Of a stretch of 64,000 nt of DNA, positions 42,092 to 52,557 are shown one piece after another (the first letter of the stretch is position 1; each line of letters begins with the position of its first letter). Source of the stretch: Triangularia verruculosa (taxonomy: Eukaryota; Ascomycota; Sordariomycetes; Sordariales; Podosporaceae); contig MU863916.1 of assembly GCA_033296885.1 (NCBI GenBank), positions 186,001 to 250,000 on the forward strand, read 5' to 3'. The position numbers and the translations under genes are program-made. The notes under the pieces are model-generated. The model saw nothing but the letters and a program-made list of their open reading frames with translations, searched no databases and was not told the origin of the DNA.

Positions 42092-44138
42092 AACACTTGG
42101 CAGAAAAATGGACGGCGTTGTGGTGGATGAAGCTGTTGGTGGGCGATGGGAGTGGTGGGTGGTGGGTGGTGTGGTGGTGCGGTGAATTGTGTGTGCGGAC
42201 AATCAGCGTTGCACGTTATTCCTGACGCAGGATATTATTTATTATTGCTGGGCGTGGGCGATGACGGACTGGGCTGGTGCTGGCGGTGATGGTGGTTGGC
42301 GAGGGTGGTGATGGCGATGTTGTGTGGTGATGGGCATCGGGAAGTGTTGTGGGAGAGAGAGAAGGGGAACGATGGGAATGGGAATGGTTGAAAAGTTTGG
42401 AGCCCTCGCAGCCATGGTGAGGCGGCGGGCTGTCCACCTGTTTTGCCTTCATGCTGCCAAAGAATAAGGTCGGGCAGTCGACTTGTTCGCACGAACCGAG
42501 GGGGACACTGCGCGGAGTCTCCAACAACAGCAAGGGAGTCTCGTCTTGGATTTTTCTGGGGCCTGGGCGCCCGTAGCCAACCCCAACCCGAAGTACCTCT
42601 GTACCTGAGCCTGGCCAATCAAACGCCCTCCATTCATTGGCGGCTGCGCACTCGTCAAATTGCGCTCCTTTGGTTCCCCTTCCAGTCTTTCCGGATCATC
42701 ACCAGTCCCATCTTTTTTTCTGCCAGAGTTTGCCCTGAAGGTGCAGGTTTTTTTTAGGCATTCTCGCACGCTACAGCAGCCATGCGACCGTACATACCTT
42801 ACCTCAGATAGGTACTCATTGAGATTATCCCCTCTTTTCGTTTGTGCGGTCATCCGGACCAACGCTATGCCTTTATTGCTCGACTCGTGGATTTCATCAC
42901 GCACCGTGACCTCTTCGGCACAGGCCACAGTCCCAACCCATTTTTGGTATCTTGGGATTGGGCCGTCGCATCCACCACCTGAAAAAAAGGTCTCACGCCA
43001 TGCCGACACATGGATTGGCCTCCGAAGCTGACCAATTTCAGCGACTAGGTATCCGTAACCATCGGCTCATCCTTCTTTGACATTCTCTTTATGAAAAGAT
43101 TCGAGATGATCAATCTTCGACTGTCCCCGGGTTCCCACTCTTTCTGACGGCCGGAATGGGGTCATCAGTTTCTTTCTTTGTCCTGCGGAACCCAGCCAGA
43201 AGAGGGGACCACAAGATCGATGGGCTGGCAGTCGATGTGACCCAACCAAACCTCCAACGAGCGAGCGTAGAGCAACGCACAGAAAATGGGGGGGGACACA
43301 ACAATGTCAACCTCAGCTCACCATCGCCGAGACCGAGAGTCTGTACCCGCCCCTCTCTTCTGATCTGTTCTGATTGCACTCTCTCCGCGGAACAAAAGCC
43401 GACACGACGCCAAAACTGGCTCGCGTCTAAACCGCTCATTCAAATCTGCCGCAGTGTTATTGATCAGCATCACTTCTTCGCCGGCATGTTTCAGACCGCC
43501 CCCATGGCATTATGAAACCCTTCAAACATTCACTCCTACTTTCGTCTGATTTTGCTCACCACCAACCTCTGCATCACAGCTTTACCAAGTGGCTCAAGCT
43601 GAGCGCCAGAAGCCGTTGAAACACCATGTGCAAAAATGCAAGTGCATCGCGCATAGAACCCAGTGTATGAAGTGTACACTGTCTGGCTGTTTGGAAATAT
43701 CTTCCTTTTCCACTTACAAGACATTTTCTCCATCTTTTTGAACCGGCCGATAGCCAGTCCTCCGAAATCACTCCCTGCCTGAGCGGACCGTCTTGTTAGA
43801 CACTCGGGAGCACGCGAACTGGCCGCATTCCAGGGCCAAAGACAGCTTGCCGTGATGCGGAGAAGTATGGCAGCAAGATTAGGCGGGGCAGGAGGAACGA
43901 TATCGCACGATGAAAATGGTACATCATACATAAATTCATCGTCTTCAAGAATGGCCGAGGCATTCCATTTCACGCGTCTAGAGGAAATCATTTTGGACGC
44001 GTTTTTCGAAATCACTCCCAGATCAATGGTTGATTCTGCGGGACGGCCCGTCGTATATATGCCATCATGAAGGCATCCTCGAGGAAGAGGCTTGAGATCA
44101 TCCAGCAGCAGAGCCACGGTGGCCATTGACGACACATC
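42092..44138. other. Divergent intergenic: ies4 and chitinase-like promoters
   Basis: This separates two divergently transcribed genes. A minus frame (43536-44135) would start only 4 bp from the chitinase ATG and is not accepted. A TATATAT at 44054-44060 suits the plus-strand gene. Confidence 0.5.
44054..44060 (+). promoter_or_regulatory. Possible TATA element of chitinase-like gene
   Basis: TATATAT lies 79-85 bp upstream of the start codon at 44139, at a plausible distance for a short leader. Confidence 0.35.
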
Positions 44139-47100
44139 ATGAAGTCATTCATTCTTTACACCACTCTCGCCTTGGGCGGTCTGACGGTCACCGCTGCTCC
44201 CCTGGAGCAAGGGGCCTCGGTACCAGCTCCCATTGTCTGGCACGACAAGCACACCGTCGTCGAGGAAATACCTGCCCACGGTGTTTCCACCTCCAGCGAT
44301 GATGCCGCAAAAGAGTTCTTGAGGAAGCGACAACTCGACACTGGGAGCCTGGTACAAGACTTGGGACTGATACCATCGCCCGAAGAGGATCAGGTGGAAA
44401 AACGTCAAACAGACAACACAGAAGGGCAGCTCCAGAAGCGTCAAGCTGATCCAAGTGTGGCCTCATTGTTTGGCAGCCCTCAGAAGCTCCTCGAGTACTT
44501 CGCGTCTCTTAACCCGCCGCCAAGACAGCCAAATCTCCTCGACGTTCTCATTGGCGACCTCAGTGGAGTGGTTCCGGCCGTCACCGGGCTCCTTGATGGT
44601 GTCCTCGACCTCCTTCTTCCGCCGGTCCCCTCTCCGGCAGTTCCTCGGGTTGCCGAACCTACTTTCGCCAGACAATATTCCCCCGACGCGGTCCTGAGCG
44701 CTCTGTCATCACTCGGTTACCCTCGTGGAACCGGACTGGGTCTAGCTACGACTACCGTCTGCGTTGCAACGGCCACGATTCCAGTTGCTGGCTTTCCGAC
44801 AATCACGTTAACCAAGCTTACCACTGTCACCGCGGGCCCTATACCCATCATAGTTCAGGGGCTGACTGCTCTCGAAGGTGCCATCGCGTCGGTGCTCAAT
44901 GAAGTCATACCCAGCCAGTTGCTTCCGGGAGTTACGATTGCCGCTTCGGCCAATCTTCCATCGGGATTGAACCCAGCCATTAGCCTGACGGTACCTGGAC
45001 TCTCTATTCCAGCAATCACGCTCCCTCCTCTGCCAACAGTCACGGTGACGCTTCCGTGGCCATCAATCCCTTCGATTCCACTTCCATCGCTGTCGGTGCC
45101 ATCCATCCAGCTGCCGTCTGTATCGATCCCGGCCTTGCCATCTCTTTCACTGCCGGTCCTTCCACCGGTCCCAACGCTGCCTTCGCTTTCACTGCCCAGC
45201 ATCTCAGTACCCAGTATCCCAGTACCCAGCATCTCAGCACCCAGCATCTCGATACCTAGCATCTCGATACCCAGTTTGTCTCTACCGAGCGTGTCCATTC
45301 CAACCCTCCCACCACTCCCGAGCATATCGATCCCAAGCATTTCGCTTCCAAGTGTATCTATCCCGACTCTTCCGCCAATCCCGAGCGTGTCTCTTCCAAG
45401 CATATCTCTCCCGCGGGTATCGTTGCCGAGTGTTTCGATCCCAAGCATCGCGCTGCCAACTATATCACTACCAAGCATCTCACTGCCGACGATGTCTTTG
45501 CCGAACCTGTCACTCCCAAGCCTTACTTTGCCAACCGTCTCCTTGCCTGGCTTGCCAAGTCTCGCTTTGCCGACTGTGTCGTTGCCCCGTGTATCTCTTC
45601 CCGCCATTTCGCTACCTAGTCTGTCACTACCCAGCCTAGCCCTCCCAACCGTTTCCCTTCCGAGCTTGTCCCTCCCAAGCGTGGCGTTGCCAACTCGGCC
45701 AGCGACTCTCCTTCCTGGAGTTACCATCCCTGGCGCTCAGCTCCCAGGACTCACCGTCTCACCACCACCCGGCTTGACCATCTCCGTTGGCGGTATCTCT
45801 GCGAATCTGCCTGTCATTGGTACTGTGGGAATCCCACCACTCATTAATCTCACCCTCAGGCCATCAGGCCTCACCGCCCCCGGACTTTCGATACCTACTG
45901 TGGTTATCCCACCTCTTGTGATTCCCACACCTGTCCAAGCGATCCTTCCCAACATTTTGAGCCAGCTCTCCCGAGCCGTGGCAACTGAAACACCATTAGT
46001 ACCTGGTCTCATCGCCGCCATCAATGGGTTGATTCCAATCCCGACTCCGGTTGTCACTCGAGCCATCGGCGGCAACATCCCCATCCCGACCGGCGCCCCT
46101 CTCCTACCTAGCCTGCTCAGTGAGATTGGCGCCGCAGCCAGCGCCCTCCCGTCCGCCGTTCCGAATCTTCTGAGCTCCCTCGAGCAGCTACTTCTTCCGG
46201 AGCCGACATTCTCCATTCTCCCATTCCCACCTTTGCCCAATCCGCCTGTTCAGCCGCCCCCCTTGTCCATCCTACCGTTTCCCCCAATTGCAACCCGCCT
46301 TCCCAACCTTCCCAATCTTCCGATCCTCACCGCCCTCCCGACCATAACGTTCCCACCACTTCCTACCGCCAAACCGACAGTGTCAATCTCTACTCGGCCG
46401 CCACCCTTCATCAACTTGGGTCCTCCCATTCCTGGTCCTAATATTATAGCGTCCCTTATCCCTCTTCCAACCAGCCCAGCCAACAACCCACGGTCTTACC
46501 GATTCAACGCATTGTCCAACACCAATGTGGCAGTCTACTACGGGCAGTCGTCAGCCTCGGAGCGTATCTCCCTTGCCGCCACCTGCGCGGATGCGAATGT
46601 CGACCTGGTCGTCCTGGGATTCATCACAGACATCAACTACCAGGACTGTTCACTGCCCAGGCTTTCCCTAGCCCCTATGATCAAGGGTGTCAAGACTCCT
46701 TATCAGCAACGTCTCGCCCCGGGGTTGGATTACTACGCCCAGCTGGAGGCTGACATCAGGATCTGCCAGAGAACGTATGGGAAGAAGGTTCTGTTGTCTC
46801 TGGGTGGGGGCGGTAGCCAGCTGGTGCTGAAGTCGGAGGATGAGGCGACGCGGTTTGCGAATTGGCTGTGGAAGCTGTTTGGACCGGTCACGCAGGGGAC
46901 GACGAGGGGTAATGAGGTTGTGAATGGGCTGAGGCCGTTTGGGAGGAGTGTGATTGATGGGTTTGATCTTGGTAGGTGGCCCCACTTTTTACCCTTTTTT
47001 TTCTTTTATACCAAAACACCATCTCGCCGGTTGAACTATTCTCTCCTCTCTTCACCTTGAAGTCTCATCTTATAACTTGTCCGATTTTACATTCAGTATG

Positions 47101-47711
47101 TTGACCATGATGTACAGCCAAACTCGACAACGCGCCAAACTACTGGGGCACCTTTGCCGCACGCGTGCGCAAGAACTTCTTGCTGGACAGGACAAAGCAG
47201 TACTTCCTCTCCGCTGCCCCGGGGTTCGTCTCGCCGGATCCTTCCATCCCGATCGGGTATCTCGCCCAGGCCAACTTTATCTGGCCTAGGTTCTTTGGGG
47301 ACCCGACTGGACGGTGTGATTTGGGAGGTGATAACTTTTTGACGAGTATTCTTCAGTGGTAAGTCGCACTCTCCTTCCAAAGACCTCAGGTCACTAACGA
47401 GATTCAGGACCCGTCTTATTACGGAGGGCATCCGGACGCTAGGCGGCTCGACCACGGCGATTGCGAGGACGAAGTTCTTTATTGGTATCCCTGCCTGGGC
47501 GGAGGCTGCTCCGAATGCGTATGCTAGATTGGGCGGTGCGAGAGCTGCGGGGTCACTGGCGATTCAGCTGCGGGGGTTGGGACTGAAGGGGTTTTTCAAT
47601 TTGGGGGGTGTGATGGTGTTTGATGGGCCGGAGGGGATTGAGAATGTGCAAGAGGGGAGGACGATTTTGGATTGGGTTAAGGGGGGGTTGAATGGGACTT
47701 TGGTTGGGTGA
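44139..47711 (+). CDS. Secreted stalked GH18 chitinase-like protein
   Basis: The CDS is join(44139..46971, 47118..47358, 47408..47711), 1125 aa. Signal peptide about 1-20 (MKSFILYTTLALGGLTVTAA). Kex2-like KR sites follow (LRKRQL, VEKRQT, LQKRQA). Residues about 290-545 are a Ser/Pro/Ile/Leu stalk with a five-residue rhythm (SISIPSLSLPSVSIP). Then comes a Pro-rich region and, from about 780, a class III (Cts1-like) GH18 domain: VAVYYGQ, VVLGFITDIN, the SxGG-type strand LLSLGGGGSQ, VIDGFDL, YFLSAAPGF, KFFIGIPAW. The 146-nt intron falls in the catalytic motif. The spliced reading is DGFDL followed by AKLDN, so the usual DxxDxDxE lacks its last Asp and the acid Glu. Either the splice differs or the protein binds rather than cleaves chitin. 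The last intron is 49 nt (GTAAGT, CTAAC, CAG). Confidence 0.82.
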
Positions 47712-48385
47712 GGGGGTTCAAGGGGTGGTTTTTTCGTTCTTGATATCTAGTTTTTGTTTTTAAAAGAGGGGTCATGGTTTGTTCTTGGTTTGGGGATATC
47801 TGATTTGGATTGAACCTGGTGGTTCAAGCAAAGTTTGGGATCATATTTGGGGGGATTACTTCGCTTGGTTTGGACCTGGGTTTGGTTTTTGGTTTTTGGC
47901 ATGGTAGTTTTGGAGTTTGTTTTTGTTGGGGGAGGTTTCAAAAGGTTTTTGTATTTCTTTTTGTCTTTTGGCATCTGCTGAATACCCGCCTGTCATGGAC
48001 TCTATTAGGAGTCGGTGGGGATGTATTTCTTACGGAATATGACACAGCTTTTTGATCGTTTACTCTTTTTAGGTCTCACTTTGCTGACTTGGGAAAGTAG
48101 GTGGGCTGGCAGCCACAGGACGGGCTGTCACAACGAAGAACTTGATAACAACAACAGAAGTGATGGGCCCGAGGCTACGCGCTTGTCATTTGCTGTTGTA
48201 AGACAATCCTCCTTTTTTATACACGTTGAATACCATGTCACGTTGTCTTCTCGCAAACTCCGAGTACCGAGTACCGAGCACCGACGTCTATCCAAAGAGA
48301 TGTTTTGACACGCTTCGCTCAGCAACGACAAGAGGAACGTTTATATCATTAGAAAACCCCAAATGAAAGGCTAGGCGGGTAGGTA
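47712..48385. other. Intergenic, convergent 3' flanks
   Basis: T/G-rich sequence following the chitinase-like stop. No gene is seen. It includes a short direct repeat ACCGAGTACCGAGCACCGA near 48267-48283. Confidence 0.5.
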
Positions 48386-48784
48386 TCAACCTCCCGTTGC
48401 AAAGAACCAGGAAAGGAAAATGAAAAGGCAAGTAAAGATGGCTGCCGAGAGAACATGGGCAAGATGTCCCCTTATAAGTGGGAGTGGTTGACCCGCCGGC
48501 CTAGCCGCAACTATGTCTTGTCGATGTTGCTGTGGCGGTATGTTGTGATTGTGGTTGTGATTTTGTTGCGGAAGAGCGTTGTTGGGCACAGGGGCAACTC
48601 GTCGAGCACGGGCAGGTATGACAGCTTCGAGCTCATGCCTGGCTGTGTCTTGGCCGTTTCTCAGATGGGTGTTGATCTCAAACAACTTCATGTCAATGTC
48701 GACGAGCTTGGTGTTGATGCTATCGAGCTTTTGGTGGGCTGCACCTTCGAAGTCTTTTGTCTTGCGACTGGGTTTGAAGAACAT
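48386..48784 (-). CDS. Small tail-anchored protein with coiled coil
   Basis: 132 aa from the ATG at 48784 (MFFKPSRKTKDFEG). A short amphipathic coiled coil (LDSINTKLVDIDMKLFEINTHL) is followed by an Asn/His/Gln-rich linker and a single C-terminal hydrophobic segment (VLSAAIFTCLFIFLSWFF) with only four residues after it. That is the layout of a tail-anchored membrane protein with its bulk in the cytosol. The frame is open upstream to an ATG at 48940, which would add 52 Ser/Pro-rich residues. I prefer the shorter form because the extra part lacks structure. I recognise no family. Confidence 0.6.
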   Translation of the reverse strand: MFFKPSRKTKDFEGAAHQKLDSINTKLVDIDMKLFEINTHLRNGQDTARHELEAVIPARARRVAPVPNNALPQQNHNHNHNIPPQQHRQDIVAARPAGQPLPLIRGHLAHVLSAAIFTCLFIFLSWFFATGG

Positions 48785-49079
48785 GATTGGTTGGTATGAG
48801 ACGAGGCGCAATTGGAAGGTAGGAGAGTAACTTTCTGGCAGAGGGTGTTTAAGTGACGAGGGTCCGAGAGAAGATTTGTTGTTGGAGACTGGTACCCAAG
48901 TTGGCTTTTTGGAAGAGTAGAGAAGAGAAGAATGACGCATCAGTAGGGAAACGGGATGGAGATGGAGTCTTATGGGTAGGAAGGTAGTTAAATATGTCTA
49001 TGGAAAGAAACTCTACTTATTAAGAAAGTTCAATAATGTGCAACGCGTGCAACGCCGAGTGGTCCCGCCTACCAATCAA

Positions 49080-49123
49080 ATCCTTGGTCGTCAACGACCG
49101 CCCACCAATCCTTGGTCGTCAAC
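49080..49123. repeat. 16-bp direct repeat pair
   Basis: ATCCTTGGTCGTCAAC occurs at 49080-49095 and 49108-49123. Both copies are embedded in CCAATC-containing sequence. Confidence 0.8.
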
Positions 49124-49762
49124 CAATCATGTTCCTTGGCTGCCAGATACGTGGGCCTAGTGACATGGTGCTCGCCGATAAAAGACGGGAGCCGCTGGAC
49201 CTTGACAACAAAAAAGTGCAAACTCCAACCACCAAAACCCTTACTTACACAACTAACACCAAACATAGAAGTACCATACTTAACTACAACCGCTTCAAAC
49301 TCTCTCAAATTTTGAACAGAAGTTTTCACCTATATTGAAAGTATGTCTGATTTTTTAGAGAATTTTTCAATGTTGTTTTGATCGATTTGGAGCTTGTAGA
49401 AAAAGTCCAGTCTTTGTGAGTTCGCATTTTTTTGTGGCCGGGCACTTGCATATGCAAAGCGACCGCCACACTTTCCTACTACTGGCATTGGGCCAGTGAC
49501 CCTTGCTGTGCTGTTTGTGGCTTCCATGTTCAAGTCCAGATCCGCCGCTGTCATTGGCCTGTTTCGGGGCTGGCATTCAACTTCCCCGACAACCATCCCG
49601 GATGAATCGTGGGAACTGGGAACAAGGTGCCATCAGGTGCCACCCCAGCTACCACAAGCCTCGAGGAAGTACTATGTACTGTTGTCCAACGCCCCCGGAT
49701 AGATAGCCTTCGATGTCGGCCTTGCTCCCTCGATGTCAAAGATACAAGTGACGACCATGTAT

Positions 49763-49814
49763 CCATAGCCAGTTCCTCCTTGCTGCACAGCCATAGCCAG
49801 TTCCTCCTGCACAG
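49763..49814. repeat. Tandem duplication, 24-28 bp units
   Basis: CCATAGCCAGTTCCTCCT then GCACAG occurs twice back to back (49763-49790 and 49791-49814). The first unit carries an extra TGCT. Confidence 0.85.
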
Positions 49815-49872
49815 CAACCCGCATAAGGCCTGGTTTTCCACCCACCGCATGCTCATGTGGTCTCGCGCCTGT

Positions 49873-49916
49873 AGATGGAAACTGACCTTGCAGCCTCGAG
49901 ATGGAAACTGACCTTG
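49873..49916. repeat. 18-bp direct repeat pair
   Basis: AGATGGAAACTGACCTTG occurs at 49873-49890 and 49899-49916, a 26-bp period. Confidence 0.85.
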
Positions 49917-50236
49917 TGTCACCGGGAACGCTCCCTCCTGCAGCTTATCCATGCGACAGGTTCTTCAGGTGAACTCTCTGGACGACCAGAAAGGGAACTC
50001 CTGGGGATGCTTAGTCAGCGAGGATTATGCACCACTGTTGACGTGCGGCCTGTATCAATACTTCAACAGAAAAGCAAACCCTTCACAATAACTATCATCT
50101 CCCTTCATCGGTCTTCAAAGGTGGATTTTTGACTTGAACTTCATTATTTGAAATGAACTTTTGGAATCGTCACTCATGATACCCATTTTATCCTCACTTG
50201 TACACTTATTTTTTGTCCCCCAACTCCCCTTCAAAT

Positions 50237-51568
50237 CTACTCCAAAGGCAACTTCTGGTGCAAATATTGCCTCTTGCCCTCCCCATAGTCACCCGCGCCC
50301 TGTCCTCCACCACGGATCTTGTACTTGTAAATCATCAAACCCTCCAGCCCAACGGGCCCTCTAGAGTGAATCTTGTTTGTGCTGATACCCACCTCAGTGC
50401 CGAAGCCATATCTCATGCCATCAGCGAATCTGGTAGAAGCGTTGTGATATACACCAGCCGAGTCGATAGCGTTCATAAAAGTCTCGGCATCCTCCTTTTT
50501 AGAACTAAGAATGACATCGGTGTGGTGGGAACCGTGGGAGTTGATGTGAGTAATAGCCTCGCTCAAGCCGGAAACAACCTTGATGGCGAGAGTGAGAGAA
50601 AGAAACTCGGTGTTGAAATCCTCCTCAGTGGCGTCGACAATGTTGAGACCAGGTGTGTCAGCGAGAGCAGCCTTGGTAGCGGGATCGCAGCGGAGTTCCA
50701 CACCCTTGGCTGCGAGCGCAGTAGCTATACCAGGAAGAGCGGAAAGAGCGGACTCTTGAACGAGCAGAGTCTCGAGAGCGTTGCAAGCAGCAACGTAGTT
50801 TGTCTTGGAGTCGACGATGACCTTTTCCGCAAGGGCTTGGTCGGCAGAGGAGTCGAGGTAGATGGAGCAGAGACCGTCGGCATGGCCCAGGACGGGGATC
50901 TTGGTGTTGTCCTTGATGTATCTCACCAACTCATTGCCGCCACGAGGGATGACAAGGTCGACGTATTTGTCCAGAGCCAACAACTGGGGAATCACGTCAC
51001 GAGTTGTGACGAGCTGGACAGCACCGTTGGGCACCTGTGTACTTTCAAGAGCAGAGGAGATGACGCGGGAGATGGCGACGAAAGACTCGGTGGACTCCTT
51101 GCCACCCTTGAGGATGGCTGCGTTGCCGGACTTGATAGCGAGGGCAGCAATGTTGGCGATGACTTCAGGACGGGCCTCGAAGATGATGAGAAGAACACCG
51201 ATGGGGCAGGTCACACGTTCCAGGCTGAGTCCTTCATCGAGTTGGGTGCGTAGGGTGACACGGCCGACGGGATCCTCCAGACCACGGACGTCAAGGATGC
51301 CCTTGAGCATGTCCTCCCATTTGCCGGGCTTGTTCAGGTCAAGACGGGAGACCAGACTTTGGCTCAACTGCCCATCAGCGGCCGCCTTGCGCGCAAGTTC
51401 AAGATCTCTCGCATTGGCGGCAAGAATGTCATCGCGGGCAGCTGTGAGCCCTGAGTGGATAGCTGTGAGAGCGTCGTTGCGTGCATCGGCCGAGAGTGTG
51501 GCAAGAACGTGGGAGGCTGACTTGGCCGACTGGGCGGCTTCGAGGGGAGATGCGCTTGTCAGAGACAT
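50237..51568 (-). CDS. pro2: Gamma-glutamyl phosphate reductase
   Basis: Second enzyme of proline synthesis: reduces gamma-glutamyl phosphate to glutamate-5-semialdehyde with NADPH (EC 1.2.1.41). It is 443 aa, intronless and close to the standard length for yeast Pro2 and bacterial ProA. Visible family signatures include PIGVLLIIFEARPEV, the nucleotide-binding IKSGNAAILKGGKE, VDLVIPRGG, VLGHADGLC, and the catalytic Cys in NYVAACNALETLLV. The C-terminal motif is STRFADGMRYGFGTEVGIST, IHSRGPVGLEGL. The ATG at 51568 (MSLTSASPLEAAQSAKSAS) matches the family start. A perfect TGACTCA box lies upstream, which points to cross-pathway (CPC1/Gcn4) control. The divergent neighbour is an MFS transporter. 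Confidence 0.95.
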   Translation of the reverse strand: MSLTSASPLEAAQSAKSASHVLATLSADARNDALTAIHSGLTAARDDILAANARDLELARKAAADGQLSQSLVSRLDLNKPGKWEDMLKGILDVRGLEDPVGRVTLRTQLDEGLSLERVTCPIGVLLIIFEARPEVIANIAALAIKSGNAAILKGGKESTESFVAISRVISSALESTQVPNGAVQLVTTRDVIPQLLALDKYVDLVIPRGGNELVRYIKDNTKIPVLGHADGLCSIYLDSSADQALAEKVIVDSKTNYVAACNALETLLVQESALSALPGIATALAAKGVELRCDPATKAALADTPGLNIVDATEEDFNTEFLSLTLAIKVVSGLSEAITHINSHGSHHTDVILSSKKEDAETFMNAIDSAGVYHNASTRFADGMRYGFGTEVGISTNKIHSRGPVGLEGLMIYKYKIRGGGQGAGDYGEGKRQYLHQKLPLE

Positions 51569-52557
51569 TTTGACTTGGTTGTTTATTGCTGATATAAAAT
51601 CCCGGTGGATTCCTTCCCAAGTGTCGTCACCAGTTGACAGGCCGCAGTTCGGAGGATATAGAGGGGCTCATGTCGTGCCCCTCCAGCGCGGCAGGGCAAG
51701 GTGAGTCAATGTGGGGTTGCGGGGTGCTGTCAAAGTCTTTAGGGCTGGACGTCCCTGCATCTTTCAACGACAAGCCATTCGGTCTGCCTTTCCGTCTTCT
51801 TATATCCTTTTTGGCAGCAGCACTGTATTTGCCGTCAATATAGAGGCCTGCAGTCACCAATGATGCTGCACCTCATTCTTCCCGTTCACATGTCTTCCCG
51901 GCCTTTATTTCTTGATGATACCACGGCAGTGAACACAAGGCGTGTGCAAAACGAGGCAATTAGGATGGGTGGTCACTGTGAGCTGGAGGCAGGAGCAGGA
52001 TGACGCGAGTGCCGAATTTGCCGTTTGGAGAGGAAATCGCCGCTTTCGCTCCCGAGCCGTTGGTTCAAAGGCGGGCGGCTTCTCACAGACTCGATGTTCG
52101 TTCGAATGGGGGCTCAACGGGTATCGGATGCAAGTGCGTCATGGGAAAGCTTGTTGATTGCAATCGCGGAAGGAACTGTTTGGTAGCACGTTCCCACCCG
52201 CTCGGCTACAGGCTCCAACCCCGTACCCGCACTCCCATGATTCCCCATGGGGCAGCTGCTCCTTCCTGACGCTAAAGGCAACCGGCTTGGTTGAACGTGA
52301 CCCCGGGACAGACAACGGCGCCAGAAGAAGCGATGCCGAGGATGTCGAAGCTCGTTGATACCCACTCGGCCTGCTTATTCCCGGCCCTGCTCGACTTCTC
52401 CTAAGCATTTCATATCGTCACCTTTTCCTACTTGATAACAGGAATTCTCCTTCATCCTATTTTGTCTAAAAAGATTGAGTGCCCCCCAGATCTATGGGAA
52501 ACACCACACCAGGCCCGTCCTCTCCTATATTCAGTTCTCACAAGTAACGAACGGGCC
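51569..52557. other. Shared divergent promoter of pro2 and MFS gene
   Basis: About 1 kb between divergent start codons. Apart from the TGACTCA box nothing specific is assigned. The frames inside lack ATG starts. Confidence 0.55.
51702..51708 (-). promoter_or_regulatory. CPC1/Gcn4-type response element (TGACTCA)
   Basis: The plus strand reads TGAGTCA, that is TGACTCA towards pro2, 134 bp before its start codon. This is the consensus for the general amino acid control activator. Distance and pathway make it credible. Confidence 0.65.

Larger units (their letters stand above)
48785..50236. other. Intergenic with clustered short duplications
   Basis: No gene is supported. Three unrelated short direct duplications occur at 49080-49123, 49763-49814 and 49873-49916. 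Confidence 0.55.

Noticed and set aside
43536..44135. 199-codon minus frame divergent from the chitinase-like gene
   Set aside because: Its start would be 4 bp from the start codon of the plus-strand gene, leaving no room for promoters, and no domain is visible.
50198..51253. 351-codon plus frame opposite pro2
   Set aside because: It is the antisense shadow of a GC-rich, well-conserved enzyme gene.
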